Source: Clavulina sp. PMI_390 (lineage: Eukaryota > Basidiomycota > Agaricomycetes > Cantharellales > Hydnaceae). Taken from it: DNA of 60,853 nucleotides. Position numbers and translations under genes: made by a program. The first letter of the stretch is position 1. Each line of letters opens with the position of its first letter. Under the pieces are notes generated by a model that made no database searches, was not told where the DNA came from, and saw only the letters and a list, made by a program, of their open reading frames with translations. The DNA is taken from the NCBI GenBank assembly GCA_015039315.1, contig WIDE01000150.1, forward strand, positions 1 through 60,853, given 5' to 3'. Of the stretch, positions 22,800-35,336 are shown one piece after another.

Positions 22800-24300
22800 G
22801 CACTTGATGAATGCTCATCGAGTGGCGGCGCATTTGTGAACGCTCAGACGCCAGTGCTTGTGCGAAGTTCCTCACCAAGCACAGCGGGCGAAGACGTTTA
22901 GGGGTTCGTGCTCTCATCTATAGATGAGAATGATGACGAGCTAGCACATAACACTTCGAGCGAAGACGGACTTGATGGCGATGTAGATGCCGGATGAGTG
23001 AATGGGGCTGGCTACAGAGAGACGCTACCTAAAAGGACTTCACGGATGATGATACGGAGAGGATATGCATAGGAAAAGAAGATGTGGCTCAGGGATCGCC
23101 AGTTGCGAAGGGCTTAGCAGAGTGATACATTTTAGCTAGTCAGTTGAGCAACCCCTAGAGCTCGTCATAGTCACCGAACCGCCAATTCAGCCAACAGCAG
23201 GATTAGGTGCAGCACCGCGGAAGACGACGATGAAAGGCTAAAGCTGATCGAGATTTGGTCTGGAGAAGGCTGTTGCTGAACTGTAGTGGGAAGATACTGA
23301 CGACGTGCCTCGCTGTACCGCTCGCGCCTCCATTTGTGACTCTACACACCTCTAATATTCCAAGAAGTCTGTTGGGCTGCACTATACGCGTAGTGAAGCC
23401 AATCACTGTATGTTGTTTGCATACCAAGAGAATTGTCTTTGCAGGAGCTGGCACGTTTCGCCGCTCGAACATGGATGAGCATCACCAGAAGTGGATGAAG
23501 ATTGTGAATAGCATCAACCCGCCTAAATTCGAGGCCCTTTGAGAAATCGGGTTGTGTTGGTAATATGCTCGAGTGATTACGTTGCTGGGCGGCTCGCCCT
23601 GAGTCGTAGCAAGCACGATAGTCGCCGGCATGGCTCAGCGCGCCTGGGCGTGGGCTTCACGGCGAGGGGAGGAGCTGTGCGGCGGCGGCGCCGAAAATCG
23701 CAAAACTGAATGAAAATAATCGGGCGAGTTAGGGCGAGAGAAGTCCCGCGCGTGGAGGCTTGATGGGAGGTATGAGTAGGGAGTGTGGAGGAGGATATAA
23801 ATTAATGATCGCGACCTTGGGAGAGGAGGGGGAAGACAGGGTCTCGGGCACAATAACGAAGCATGGAGTCGACCAGCGCCAAGAACGGGGTGAAACCATT
23901 CGCAACGTTGATTGGGGGATTTTATTTCCATTTTTATCTTTATTTTTGCTGTTGTTGGGGGGGTGGGGGAGGGGGGGGGAACGAGCGAGGCTGGTGCTCC
24001 CAGTGGGGCCGTCACAACCACCGAACACCAAGGTAACGTCGGACCAGGCGGACCGACCGCGGAAGATGATGCTATGATGAAGGGTTGAAGTTGACGGAGA
24101 TACGGTGTGAAGGCATGTCTCATGTGGTACGAAATCTGTTGAGCTGGACTATACGCGTCATAAGCTAAGTGTTGCTTGCATACGAGAAGTGTTGAACATG
24201 CCATGCCTGGCACCTAGATCCCTCCAGAAGTAGATGGAGATTGTGAACAGTATAGATGGTGGTGTGAGTGCAAATTGTGGGGTGATGGTGACAGGATGTC
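22800..24300 (-). pseudogene. PSP1-family relics H and I, and local direct repeats
   Basis: The segment CACTATACGCGT... at about 23370 and CTATACGCGTCATAAGC at about 24147 match the middle of copy D near 17690-17740 in the same orientation. The two are direct repeats of each other (about 23210-23550 and 24055-24290). Sequence at 22800-23010 resembles the adjoining GAC-rich part of copy D. No frame is preserved. Confidence 0.4.
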
Positions 24301-26380
24301 CGAGTAAAGTTCGTTACACCATTTCCCCAGCAGCGGTGTCAAGAAGGGGTGGCCACTTTTCTACGTATGGATACGAATGATAAGTATATCTTTTTATCGC
24401 CTCTTGTGGGGAGGTGACTTGCTGGACAGACCTCAAACAATATTCGGTTCTAGAGGCGCTGAGGTAGCTGGGGGAACAGCGACGCAGCATGGACGGGCTT
24501 TGGGGGGAGGTCCCGAGTCCGCCGACTGAACGCAGGCGACCGAGACTCGGACGCCACAAAACGGTGGCTGATGCGTCACAGCGGCTGGGTCGGTGGTGAT
24601 GGAATATGCGACGTGGACGCAGTAGACGTTCCCAAGGGGCTGAACGGGGGGCATCATGCGAGGCCGGCTCCGGGCTCTGTGCACGAGGTGCTGCTGTTCG
24701 CATAGTAATGGACGAATGTCTTGTCAGATGAGTGAAATCCCATGGGTTCTAGTCACATTGCCGATGGCGCGATAGGAGATCGGGACTAGAGTGGTGCATG
24801 GATGACGGTTCATAGTGGGGGCTTTTGCGGGGGTCAATGAGCGATCTGCCTTGGATAGAAGAACAGCCCAAACGAGCCGTTCCTGTTGTTTGCCGGAACT
24901 TGGCGCGCGGCTGGGGGAGGCGTAGAGGCGACAGATTCCCTGTCGGTAGCAGCCATGTCCGGTAACTGGCACGAAAACAAGCAAATGAGGTAAAGCGAAA
25001 ACACGATACACGGCCGGCAAGGCAATACAGAAAGCTCCAACCCTGGAGGATTGACAGGAGGTTTGGCGGGGAGTGTCGAAGAGGATATATAGATTTAGGA
25101 TCGCGAGGTTGGTGAACGAACTGGCAGGAGAGGGGAGGAGAGAATGATAAGGAAAATGGGGAGTTGTGGCTGGGCGGGCAACAAACGCAAAATGGAGTCG
25201 TTCACGGCGCTGGGCACTGAACAGCAACGCGCCACTGGTTTAGACATTGCATAATATTGTTTGTGAAATGCTAGAGACGTCCCCGTTTTGGGTTGGGAGT
25301 GCTCGCTGGTGGTTGCTGGCCATCCACCTCAGCCAAACACGTGACTTGTGCACCCAACACGCCATCTCCTATTCGAGCAACAAAAGCCCCTCATCGCAAT
25401 GCTATGAACTCATCAGACCCAAGTCTTCCCCTCCAGCGAGCAGTATTTTGCTGTCGATCCCCGCGAGAAGTGCATCATCATGGTGCGACTCGGGTCCGAT
25501 TACGCAATGTTCGACCGTCCAGACGCTGTAAGCGATGCAGTGAAAACCAATCGATTTATGTGATAGACGCGAGTACATGGAGATGCAAAAGAACGTCTTG
25601 TCTTCGACGATGCCAGCCCGCAAACAAGAGCTTCAAACCAGCCGCACTCCCAGCCAGACATCCGCCCACTGGCCCTCAACTTCTTTGCTGCGCCCGCTAA
25701 CTCCTCTCTATCATCACTCTCATACCTTAAACTACTGTGTACCCCGAATTCACCAACTTCCACCTTCTTCAATCTGTTCGGCATATGACTCAGCGCATCC
25801 ACGAGGTTTCCCTGACTGTTGCCAGTAAAATTCAAAACGACCAGCAAACAGGACTCAACATGATGTCCCAATCGCCTCATCCGTCTCGATTCCTTGTAGA
25901 ATACTCTCCCCCGGGTTGTTCTACGCGTGCGCGAGCTGCCTGCAGCCCAGCGAAACCCCATCAATAAAAGCTCAACACACCACAACATGGTTTCATGGTT
26001 TCGGCCACCGGCAATCTTCATATTCGGGTGCAGTAAGATTCCCCATTCAGTACGATTTCCCATTCAGAAGATACAGTAACGGTGTAACAGTCACGCTATC
26101 ATGATCCAAATATCGATATTCTGCATCGATAATTCTTGCAACGTCATAGCCAACGCTCGCTGTCTCATCTATCGAAAGGGTTGCTCATACGACTTCATGG
26201 AATTGCCAGCTCTTGCGTCCTGGCATGTTCTCCGGCTACCTTACAATGGCACCCATAAAATCCTCATTAGGATTGAGCTCCATGTCGGGGGAGGAATGCC
26301 AACGTCCAGCAAAATACAGGTGGTGGTGGCGGTGATTGGCAGCCCGAACGCTGTTCCAATCAAAATATAGTATCCAAATA
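24300..26380. other. Intergenic with a direct repeat, no confident gene
   Basis: About 25040-25250 repeats about 23735-23900 in direct orientation (both contain GGAGTGT then GAGGATATA). A 187-codon minus-strand frame at 25500-26063 is open but has no recognisable domain, intron signature or duplicate, so it is not called as a gene. Confidence 0.3.
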
Positions 26381-26515
26381 GAATTATTCTATATGGCGCC
26401 CCCGGTACCTTGTACCCCCCTCGGGGCCGTTCGGTACCGAGACTGACCCTGCACGGCAGGGGTACCAAATTCGATCGGAGTACCCCCCCTCTCTGCTTGA
26501 CGACGGGACTGATTA

Positions 26516-26539
26516 CAGTTGCGGACAACCAAACACATC
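26516..26539 (+). repeat. Left terminal inverted repeat
   Basis: 24 bp, beginning CAGTTGCGG, an exact inverted match to 29885-29908. Confidence 0.9.
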
Positions 26540-26790
26540 CAATTTTTTTTCTTCCTTCCAATCGTTTAGACAACGTCAAGGCCGTATTTAGATCACCAAA
26601 AAAATGCTATTGACATATAGATAGACATAAAAATCGGAGTTTTTGGGCGCGCCGAATTTTGGAGCCAAAAAAATCGAATTTTAGTCAGCCCTAATCAATA
26701 AGCAGGCCATGTGCCTCCGGCGAGAAGTGCAGGGAACAGCAATCGGAAGTATCCAAAAAAAAAAAAAACACGAAGATATGCAGGAGAAGC

Positions 26791-29530
26791 CTAAGCCGCT
26801 AGAGCTTTGATTGCCACCCGGGCTCGCTCTGAGACGGAGCGATGAGATCGCTGTTTCTTTACGGCCCACTCAGCTGCTTTCCCTGTGAGACCTTGGCGGT
26901 ACGCAGAGGCCATTCGCCATGTTCGGTTGATGAAGCGACGAATTGTGTCCTTTGGACAGCTGTCAAGTGCCTCAAAGGCGGCGATCTTGGCGGCCTCGAA
27001 GTTTGGCTTCACAACCTGCCGATAACGATATTTTGAGTACCCCCAGTACTAGAAATAATGATGATACATTAGCGTCAGAGAATAAAGACAATTCTGGGCA
27101 CATACCATCTCAATTGGGTTGAGATCGCAATGAAATTTTGGGAGAAACAGGCAAAGGTGGCCTGCCTTTGTGATGATCGACTCAAGCATTGAGACCTGAT
27201 TCGCAAAATCGTCCTGCTGGCTGAGAATTCGGGCCATGCAGCAGCCCTGGCTGCTAATTGAGCAGACGGGCGAATATTTTCCGCGCACGCCTTTCACGTC
27301 AAATCCTCGCTCTGTAAGCACAGTTTCGAGCCCTTTTGCCTTCCCATCATCTGTAGTCATCCGCTGAACAGTCCCACGGCGTTCAACAGCAGGACAATCC
27401 AGTGGGAAGATGGTGTCGCGCTGCTTCCGTTGCTTCCCACCATCACTCTTGTTCATGTCAAATGCTTTCAGAGCGTCGTCGCCGAGAGCTGCGTGGTTAG
27501 ACGAATGTTCAAAGATCCAAAGACCTTGACAATCAGGGTGAATTCTCTCAAAGAGGGAAATGCTGCGTGTAAGCTGGTTGCGCATCTGCTCGCCATCCCA
27601 CCATCGATCACCATTTGCCCCTGGAAAAATAACTACCCGGGCTTCGTCAGTAATCTCCCCAGCATCGTTTCGCTCCACTAATCTCCCATCCTCCTCATTG
27701 ATGAAGTCAGAGACATGGATCAAGCGCCCGCGGCCTTTCTTCTGAAGTGGCATGGAGCCTTTCTCTATCCTATCGGTATGTGCTAATGATTTCAGCATCA
27801 AGAACGAGTGTTAATATGACATTAACTGACCAAGCGCTTGTCCGAAAATCGTTCCCATGGAATGAACACTCGTCATGGAAATTGGCGATGATCTGTTTCT
27901 CTCCCTCTGCCAGCTTCGGAGGTGTTCGCACAAGGTCTGGCCCGTGATATTGAACCATTCGATCCTCGTATTTGTGCAGCAGGGGCAGGTAAGTATTGTT
28001 ACGATAGTCAACAACATCCTCGCGCTCATGACCGTCATAGTAGATCCCTTTCCTCAAGACTGTGTTGACGTACCCTAGCTTGTTGAGCCATCGGCAAGCG
28101 GTTCTCTCACTGAGCTCTTTTGGAAGGATGATATCAAGGAAGGGGAGGATTTGGTGATTGAGAGCAGCCCGGAACTTTGCAGGAGTGATTGTCCCCGGCC
28201 TTTGGGAAGTGAGCCACTTCCTGCACTCACGCTTAACATTTGGGTCAGATAACTTTGATGTATTAGATCGAAACCCCCCGCGCATCTCAGGAGGAAGTTC
28301 CCCAAAGCATCGATAGTATTTTGCCATGGAGCGGATCCGACGAGCGAACCACTTCCCGCTCCCGTGATGTTCGACATCGGCAATAAGCTCGCTTGCTTCT
28401 ATCGTCTTTCGACCTTTTACGCACAGGTTTGAAAAGCCATGCAAAAGCTGATACTGTCGGAGCTAAGGAGTCGATGATGAGTGAAGGTTTGCAGTTTAGT
28501 AAAATCGACATACCTCTGCAAATGGGATCTGTGGGGCTGATTTCTTCTTCTCTGCTTTCAGAAGTGCTGCTGTTTCGTCGCGAACCACCTCCCACGACTT
28601 CATCCCACTATCTTGATGTGCTTTCACTCGCTTTGCAGCATACATGAGCTCCTCGTATTCACTATCATAGTCATCCTCTGACATGTCTTCACCGCCGTCA
28701 TCCCCTCCGCTTTGTGCATGACTGCGCTTGCTTGGATTGCGCCGCAAGGCTCGACCTATTTCGCTCAATTGCCCTGGAGTAAGAGAAGAGTGTGAGCAAG
28801 ATCTTGATTTCCATCGTAAACTTGAGAACGCGCACCAGGAGTAGGGGCAAGAATGGGGTTACTCGGAGTGGCTGGCAAGGAAGGCTGTTCAATGGGCTCG
28901 ATATGGCCCTCTGATTCGACTTGAACTTCATGCTCTGACTCGCTTTCAGAGATCACTACAGTTCCAGCTGTCGAAATTTCGCTGGGTGATGAATCTCTAG
29001 CTTGACTTTCGGACCTGAGTTAAATTCAAAGATGTATTGAGCGTGCTGGATCCTAGCAGTGCCTTGGTTGAAAGGGGACCAGATTTGGGAGCACTCACCA
29101 TTTTGACCCAGCCCCAAATAATGTTGTCTGCCCTCGCATACGAGTCGAATATCGCTGCTGACTTCGCTTGGACATCCTGGAATGATCTGGGCCTGTATAG
29201 TATGATGATGGTCGGCCTCCGCTGGTGGAAAGTGAGTCAACTTGCGAGAACCTTATACTTGCATTCCACTCACGTTTTGGGTTGGGGTTTTTGTTTCTTC
29301 CGTGCTGGGAGCCACTCCGAGTCAACTTCGCGGCTCAGACGCTCCATTCTGGTCGCTTCTTCTTGAAACAGAGCTTCTTGTTTCTTGTTCCACACCAGGA
29401 TATGCTCCTCGGCCAACCCTCGGCCGTCAAACTCGTCATCTGAGCACAAATCCGCAAGGTCGGTGCTCGCCATTGGCGATTCATCATCAGAATAGAGACT
29501 GCTAGCACTTTCATAGTCTTCGGCGGTCAT
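26791..29530 (-). CDS. Tc1/mariner-superfamily transposase
   Basis: Seven exons: 29530-29274, 29221-29099, 29014-28836, 28773-28514, 28462-27831, 27769-27106, 27048-26791. They sum to 2373 nt with all phases consistent, giving 790 aa without stops. The N-terminal third is acidic and basic low-complexity sequence. A helix-turn-helix-like region (ERTACRWLNKLGY) precedes the DDE core: first Asp in IANFHDECSFHG, second-position motif WIFEHSSNHAAL, and LPKFHCDLNPIEM holding the last Glu. The second motif has Glu where Asp is usual, so the enzyme may be impaired. The last exon has the conserved YWGYSKYRYRQV and FINRTWR segments. Related transposases are common in Agaricomycetes. Confidence 0.85.
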
Positions 29531-29884
29531 TGGGAGCTATTGCGAGGTGCAGGCCGAAGGAAATTGTTTGAGCCTGCACCGTCGAGGGGGTAATTCCTTT
29601 TTGGGAAATTTGGTTCTGTTGATGTCACTCCGACACACCCAAAGCCATGGAGCTGAGGTGGAGATTGCTGGAACTGTTTTAGTATACTCTCTGTAACGTA
29701 TTATCCGTCATCTTGGCAAAGTTTCAAGCCTGGGTGCTTAGTTTTTGTGGCGCGCCAAATTTTGGGGACACTTTTTTGGAAAATCGTCAAATGAAGACTA
29801 TATTGACGCGGGAGCAAAATCAACCATGTAAATAGAGCTCATATACCAAAAACTAGGCAAAAATACGATGCTCAAAAAAAAGTT

Positions 29885-29908
29885 GATGTGTTTGGTTGTC
29901 CGCAACTG
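29885..29908 (-). repeat. Right terminal inverted repeat
   Basis: 24 bp, inverted match to 26516-26539; followed directly by the TA target duplicate. Confidence 0.9.
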
Positions 29909-29910
29909 TA

Positions 29911-30925
29911 CCATTTAGTATGACTGAATTTCAATACAGTCGAACAGTATTAGCTACACAATATACATAGAAGGAGTACGGGGACGAGAATGAAAATCAA
30001 GATCAGGGAAGATCCTTGGTCTGTCGGACTGCAGAAGACGAGGAAAAATAGAGATATATGTAAATACTCGGTGTAGGGATGAATCTGTGAGTATATCAGC
30101 GTTCAAATCACCGATTCAATGTCCAAATTGTGATAGAGCTTGGGGGTGATGCGGTGAATGGAGAGGAAAAAGGAAAAATTGAGTTTTGAGGAAGTACAAG
30201 AGCCGTTCACGGAATCAAGAGCAAACGTATCACCTGATCAATTATTAAGCTTCCGTTCTTGAATCATCGAAGAAATGAGGTGGAAAACAAGAAAAGAAAG
30301 TTCAGAGACACTGAGACAAACACAAACAAACAGGAGATTCAGCGTCCGAATGCTCCGCATGGTGAACAAAAAGGACAATGAGGAATAGAAAAATAGATCG
30401 ATCCCATAGCAAAAGGCATACAAGATTGAGCTACCGTGAAGTGATGATGCGGAGGAAAGACATGTCTCGCTCAAGGATGAAGGATCATGCTTCCGGTCTG
30501 CTTCCGGAGCTGTTCCGATGCCGGACAAACACCCGGTTCAACCGACGGAAAGAAGCCCGTATATGTGTCCATTTGACAGTGGGCGAAAAAGAGAAAAATA
30601 TGCAAAAGTCGGGCGAAAAGATACGGGTTTTAAATCGTATTGATTAAGTATTCAGTTGAGTTCCATCGAGATTGGTAACAGATGGGTTTGGATAGATGTA
30701 TTGATGATCGAGACGTGACTGAGACTAGATTTTTCAGTACCTGACATTGCGCGCGCTACTTCCCGATTGGGACATTTCCTAATCTAGGCACTACTGATGA
30801 CATCACTAGGGCGATTAGGTTGGTCATGATTTTCGTTGGCGGCCCCCACTTTTCGACCATAGCAACCACCGATCACGCCCGCGATCATGAAACATTTGAC
30901 AACTATTTACATATAATCTACAATT
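29911..30925. other. Interior of outer element, no gene
   Basis: About 1 kb without a convincing coding frame or a second copy in the window. It lies between the Tc1-type element and the right inverted end of the outer element. Confidence 0.35.
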
Positions 30926-30966
30926 TGGGGGGTACGAGGTACCCGGGGGGCGCCATATAGAATAAT

Positions 30967-31795
30967 CCATCCAAATACTGCCCAAAATTGTAATAGAGTA
31001 TGGCCTGAACAGGCCCTGAATCATCATAAGCAATATCGCTATGCACCCAGACACTGAACAACAGTGCAGCTCCCAAAAGATTTATAAGGCTTTAGGCTCC
31101 GCATCGTGCCGTAGTAGAGTTTGAGCGTGCAGTTTCCCACTCCGTAGTTCCCTAGCATGCAAAGTGGGTCCTCGCTCTTGCAATGTCTCACCACGTAGCT
31201 GTGGGAGCGTATGGCATCATCTGTTGAACCAAGACATGCGTCGATTGAAATTGTGTAGACTAAGTTGCCTGCTAGATGTGATCTAGTCTAATCATATTGA
31301 CATCCTCGTAACAATGAAGCATACATTCTTAAAGTACAGTGTCGCCTGCATTTACGGCCTGCGTTGCTGAGGAGTTGGTGGTTACAGCCTCAATAGGACC
31401 TAGTCTCTGGTTGAGTAAAGACTGGGACCCCCGTGAATTGGCCACTATGAGTGTTTTACTGAATTTCTAGTTTAGCTCTGTAACCACGCGACCGGAGAGG
31501 CAGAAAGCCGCAAAGGTGGAGTTTGCAGCTGAAAACATACCTATAGGTAACCTGAACTGGCTCGAAGGCTCAAAAGGTTACCGCATGAAAAACGCTTTGT
31601 CGATTGCCTGTATTGAAAACTTAATGAGCGTTTATAGTACCATTGCAGGCTCTGTGTCACTAAGTCGCTGGTTTTGTCAGACAAGGGTATACTCCACAGT
31701 TGATCAAGGTCTTGATGCGAGGCCAGGTCAGTGAACAGTTAAGGAAGATGTCTCAGTATATTCAAGATAGAGCCAGTAGGTAACACGATCGTTTC
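30967..31795. other. Intergenic, no supported gene
   Basis: Only short frames. At about 31800 the sequence abruptly becomes PSP1-family sequence, marking the truncation point of copy E. Confidence 0.35.
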
Positions 31796-31799
31796 TACT

Positions 31800-33179
31800 C
31801 TGTACAATATCTCTTGACTACTGGCCGATTGCCGAGCCCACCCATGATACCACCAGGACTCAGCCCCTTCAGCAACCAAACCCAGGGGGTCCAATCGCAC
31901 CCGGCAGTCCGCCTCCTCCCTGTCCTCGCATACCACCCACACCAATACCATCATTATACCCTCCATTCCCAAGCCCTCCATATCCATGTGCCCCTGCGCT
32001 CAGCGGGCCCCTCTGCGCATACGTACCAGACCCAGGCGGCGGCAAGTTCAGCGGCGGAGGAGCATTCGTCGGATGATGTACGGAATATTGCGGGGAGAGA
32101 TGACAGGTCCACGACGTGTATTCACCTTCGACATGCTCTCCATCATAGCGCTCATGCACCCATAGTTATTATATGCGTTCATCTGAGGAGGCAGACCGTG
32201 CCCCGCTGAGGAAGCGGATCCTTGGGCTTGGTGGATGATTGTAAAGCAACCGCGCGTTTGCATAGTCGGTGAAGGAGGCCGATGATGTTGGCCATCCATC
32301 TCAGAGGCAGAAAACCCGTATCGCTCGCGGCTTGCTTCACGAGAGTCGGCACTGACGAATGTCAGTGACGAGCTCGCCTGGGGTGCGCCTGTTGCGCGAA
32401 ACGTCGCACCCCCCGCGTTCAGCGTCGTCGTAATAGGAGATGGGACCCTCGGGTTCATACCGATCCCGAACCCAAAGTCGTAGCCGGCCACTGCTCCACC
32501 TGGACTAGCATACCGTACGCAGCAGCGCTATATCCGGGGCAGGGGCAGTATTCGCAAGGCTCTCGTTCCCGTAAGGATACGCCGATGTCGAGGCAGGTGC
32601 AGCGTAAGCGTGCTCAGGTGACGACGAGCCATCATCAACACCAGATCCCTCAGACGACGACAGGTAGTATCCGGAGGCACCATCGTTCTAGCCGTGTTGT
32701 GGCTCACATTCGTCTGCGGCCGAGCTCGCGCGATACAAGAATCGGCCACCAACAGCACTTGCACTGAGCGGAGACGCACCATGAGCCAGCTTCCCAGGTC
32801 CGAACTGCGTCTGCAGCCTCGGGAGTACATGTCCACCAGAAGCGCGACCTCCAGGAAGACCAATATTATCAAACGGTGCAGCACCAACGTCCGAATGGGA
32901 GGTTCCTCCTCCTGGACCAAGGTTCCGTGGTCTGCTGCGCGCAAAGACTGTTCTGACACCACCATTTTGTGCAAAGTCCGCCGCATCCCTGCTCGCGCCC
33001 ACACCCGTCATGCTCGCACTCCCACCTGAGTTTTGCCGGCGCTCTCGATCGGCATTCAGATTGACGCTGCTGGCAATCTTGTCGTCTTCGTCGTCGAATG
33101 CAGAGGGTAGACGACCTGAAAGACTATGGTCGTCTAGGGAGTGAGCGTGGTGCTGGAGGTGTGCGAGGGGGGCGGACAT
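31800..33179 (-). pseudogene. PSP1-family copy E, 3'-truncated
   Basis: From ATG 33179 a 163-codon frame (MSAPLAHLQHHAHSLDDHSL, later LNADRERRQNSGGS and KLAHGASPLSASAVGG) matches the N-terminal region of copy D better than any other copy. At 32688-32690 a TAG stands where copy D has CAG (Gln); reading on in the same frame gives NDGASGYYLSSSEG. Middle-region pieces follow at 32491-32050 and 32100-31870 (HPTNAPPPLNLPPPGS). The match stops after LSPGGIMG near 31810, so the whole PSP1 domain is missing. This copy best shows the ancestral N terminus. Confidence 0.65.
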
Positions 33180-34045
33180 ATTGGGTTGGGTGCTGTAATG
33201 AAACGAGATATGATGGGGCTGTTGGGAGTATTGGGATTGAGATCGTGGAGAGGTCGATGGCAGGTATTTCAGGGTCGTTCGGAGTGGGCCTGTTGGGGAG
33301 CCAACTAGGGGAAGACGCGGCTAATAAGTTTCTTGAAAGGACGGGGCAGGATGCTGTGGTATCGCGGCTGGAGGTTGTAGGGGTGGGGCATGTGGCGGGG
33401 GTGTAGCGGCACCTCGTGGGGGTCGGCTTATGGGTTTACTTAACGAGGTTGTGTCGTGATAGCAATACTACTCCGTGTGTTGATGATGAGACGAGCCCAG
33501 AGCAGATGCATAATCAAACGAACGAAACATCACCGATTCCGGACTTGTTGCGGGTGGTAATGGTTGTGGACTGAGACTAGTGTGGCGCCCAGACGCCAGT
33601 CCCGTATGCCGATATGATTCGAGGGAGGTTCATGGACTATGGACGAGGCAGGGAGAGAAAATGATGATGGATTGAGCCCTCCAAAGGTAATAGAAGAGAA
33701 GAGTATGGGGAACAAGAAGCGGGGCAACGTACCTGGGTCGGTGCGAGAGGAGCGCTGGACTCGTAGCACCAGAGGGCAAGGGGCCATCTCATCTGGATGA
33801 AGGAAGAGCTCAAATCGTAAAACAGAGCGCACAAGGTGGCGAGGAGTTTGATCCCAGCGGCGCAGTCATGCCATTATGTATCACAAAGCAAAAGGACAAC
33901 AATCGATTGAGGGGGAAAGCGGGACAATCGAGTGCGCCTCCATGCTATGACAAATAAACATCTTTCCGTAGTTGGTGATGGTGCGAGAGAATGCACAATT
34001 GGTGTTGCTAAAGGTAAGTCGACACGAGGCAAGGGAGCACAAGTG

Positions 34046-34078
34046 TTCCCACGATCTTGCAAGCATAGGCGCTCGCTT
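34046..34078 (-). promoter_or_regulatory. Recurrent upstream block, copy 6
   Basis: Plus strand TTCCCACGATCTTGCAAGC then ATAGGCGCTCGC; more diverged. About 870 bp upstream of the copy E start codon. Confidence 0.35.
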
Positions 34079-34079
34079 G

Positions 34080-34760
34080 TTTCGTTCAACCAGTTGACTG
34101 CAACTGTTCACTTTTCCCTTTCCTTTGAGGCATTCTTTGATGTTCAACAAAGGGTACCGGTTCGATCCATTACGAGGAGTGTCATTTATTGACACTTGAG
34201 GTCGCTGCTGACGCTGCCCCACCACGGCCTCCCAGCAGCCACCCGTTTGCATACTGATCACACCACGATAATTGCGGACTTGACCATCATCATTGTTCTG
34301 CCGACACTGTAGTAGAACTAGCTACACGACCATCAAATATATTTACTGGATCGGTAGTCCTCGGAGGGTTCGGTCGTTAACATTGTCCAGCTCCCTCAAT
34401 CGCCTCACCGTTCCCCCTCACTCTGCCGGCCCCCTACAGTACGCCCATGATACCGCCCTCTACCGCTCGGCGGTACCAAAACTCTTTCCAATCACCCTCA
34501 CATATAATGTCCGTCCACCAATTGCCATCTCCGTCTAATCTCTCTGCGACCAATTGAGATCATGTTAGGAAAAACTTCCAACAGTCCAACGATGGCGTTA
34601 ATAGGTGTTGTGAGTGTGTGAGCCGTCGTTGCAGTTTTCTGGAACGTCGGTCGGGCTACGGTTGAAACACGTTTGGCATCATCAGCCCAGGCCCAAGACA
34701 AGTAGGAAAGTACATACGGAATTGTCAAATTTTGCCAAGTGGCGACTCGATTTTCCTCCC
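34080..34760. other. Intergenic 3' of gene 6
   Basis: No conserved frame. The stretch lies between the copy E upstream region and gene 6. Confidence 0.3.
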
Positions 34761-34762
34761 TT

Positions 34763-35253
34763 TCAGTCGAGTGTCGGCTCGGTCGAGCAAATGAGGGTTG
34801 TTGGAGGCATGGGCCTAGCGGGGAGCCGTGGTGCGAGCATTGTGAGTGCGATGAGCATGAGTACAAGCACGACAGTAGTGGTTATGACGATGCCTGCTCG
34901 GCTCAGAAGATGTTTCCGAGGAGAGGTGAAAACGCTTCGACGAGCGGAGCCGGGGGATAGAGGAGTGGAGGAAGGATATTGGCGTTGATAGTAGGCTTGA
35001 TGTGCCGAGGTCCGTTGTGGCGAGTGCCGCATGTAGCGTTTCCTACGCCTGGGTTCCTTGCGCTCTGTAGAGTCGGTAGGCGCTTTCTTATACTGTTGCT
35101 TCTCTACTACCGGCGTGGATAACAACACAGTTGTTGGGTTCATGACGAACGAAAAGAAAGAAGTGGTGAGCTTAGTGGTTTATCTACCGCAACTACATGC
35201 TCGAATGTGTGCTGACCAGTATACCATTGCTGCGTGTAAGTGTGGGCCGACAT
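34763..35253 (-). CDS. Small single-pass membrane protein, family 1, gene 6
   Basis: Exons 35253-35217 and 35103-34763 give 125 aa. Exon 1 is MSAHTYTQQWYT; the 113-nt intron has donor G|GTCAGC and acceptor GTAG, phase 1. Exon 2 carries EKQQYKKAPTDSTERKEPRR and KRYMRHSPQ, then a helix at about 82-102. The tail departs from the family: it is Pro-rich (APRLPARPMPPTTLICSTE) and Cys is eighth from the end, so the 3' end has probably changed by frameshift or recombination. TATAAAAGCC lies about 88 bp upstream. Confidence 0.7.
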
Positions 35254-35336
35254 GGCGCGAGTGTTGGATAGGAGGGAGTGGGTAGGGATCAGACGTCTGG
35301 GGGAACCTGGGGGCTCAAGAGTGGAGGGGGCTACAA

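Larger units (their letters stand above)
26516..29908 (-). mobile_element. Tc1/mariner-type DNA transposon, 3393 bp
   Basis: The ends are perfect 24-bp inverted repeats starting CAGTTGCGGACAACCAAACA, flanked by TA on both sides (26514-26515 and 29909-29910), the standard target duplication of this superfamily. Just inside each end is a related GGCGCGCC-AATTTTGG motif (about 26647 and 29749) in direct orientation, a candidate transposase-binding site. It contains one seven-exon transposase gene. Intact ends plus an open frame suggest a recent insertion. Confidence 0.9.
26383..30966. mobile_element. Older outer element with inverted ends, interrupted by the Tc1-type element
   Basis: Left end ATTATTCTATATGGCGCC (26384 onward), then CGGTACC and CCCCCC, reappears inverted at the right end (ATATAGAATAAT, ending 30966). 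The similarity extends at lower quality about 25 bp beyond the ATTATT on both sides. Removing the 3393-bp inner element leaves roughly 1.2 kb with no coding frame, which fits a non-autonomous DNA transposon. The target duplication was not resolved. Confidence 0.5.

Noticed and set aside
25500..26063. 187-codon minus-strand frame
   Set aside because: No domain, duplicate, or splice evidence; opposite-strand frames of similar quality exist in the same place.
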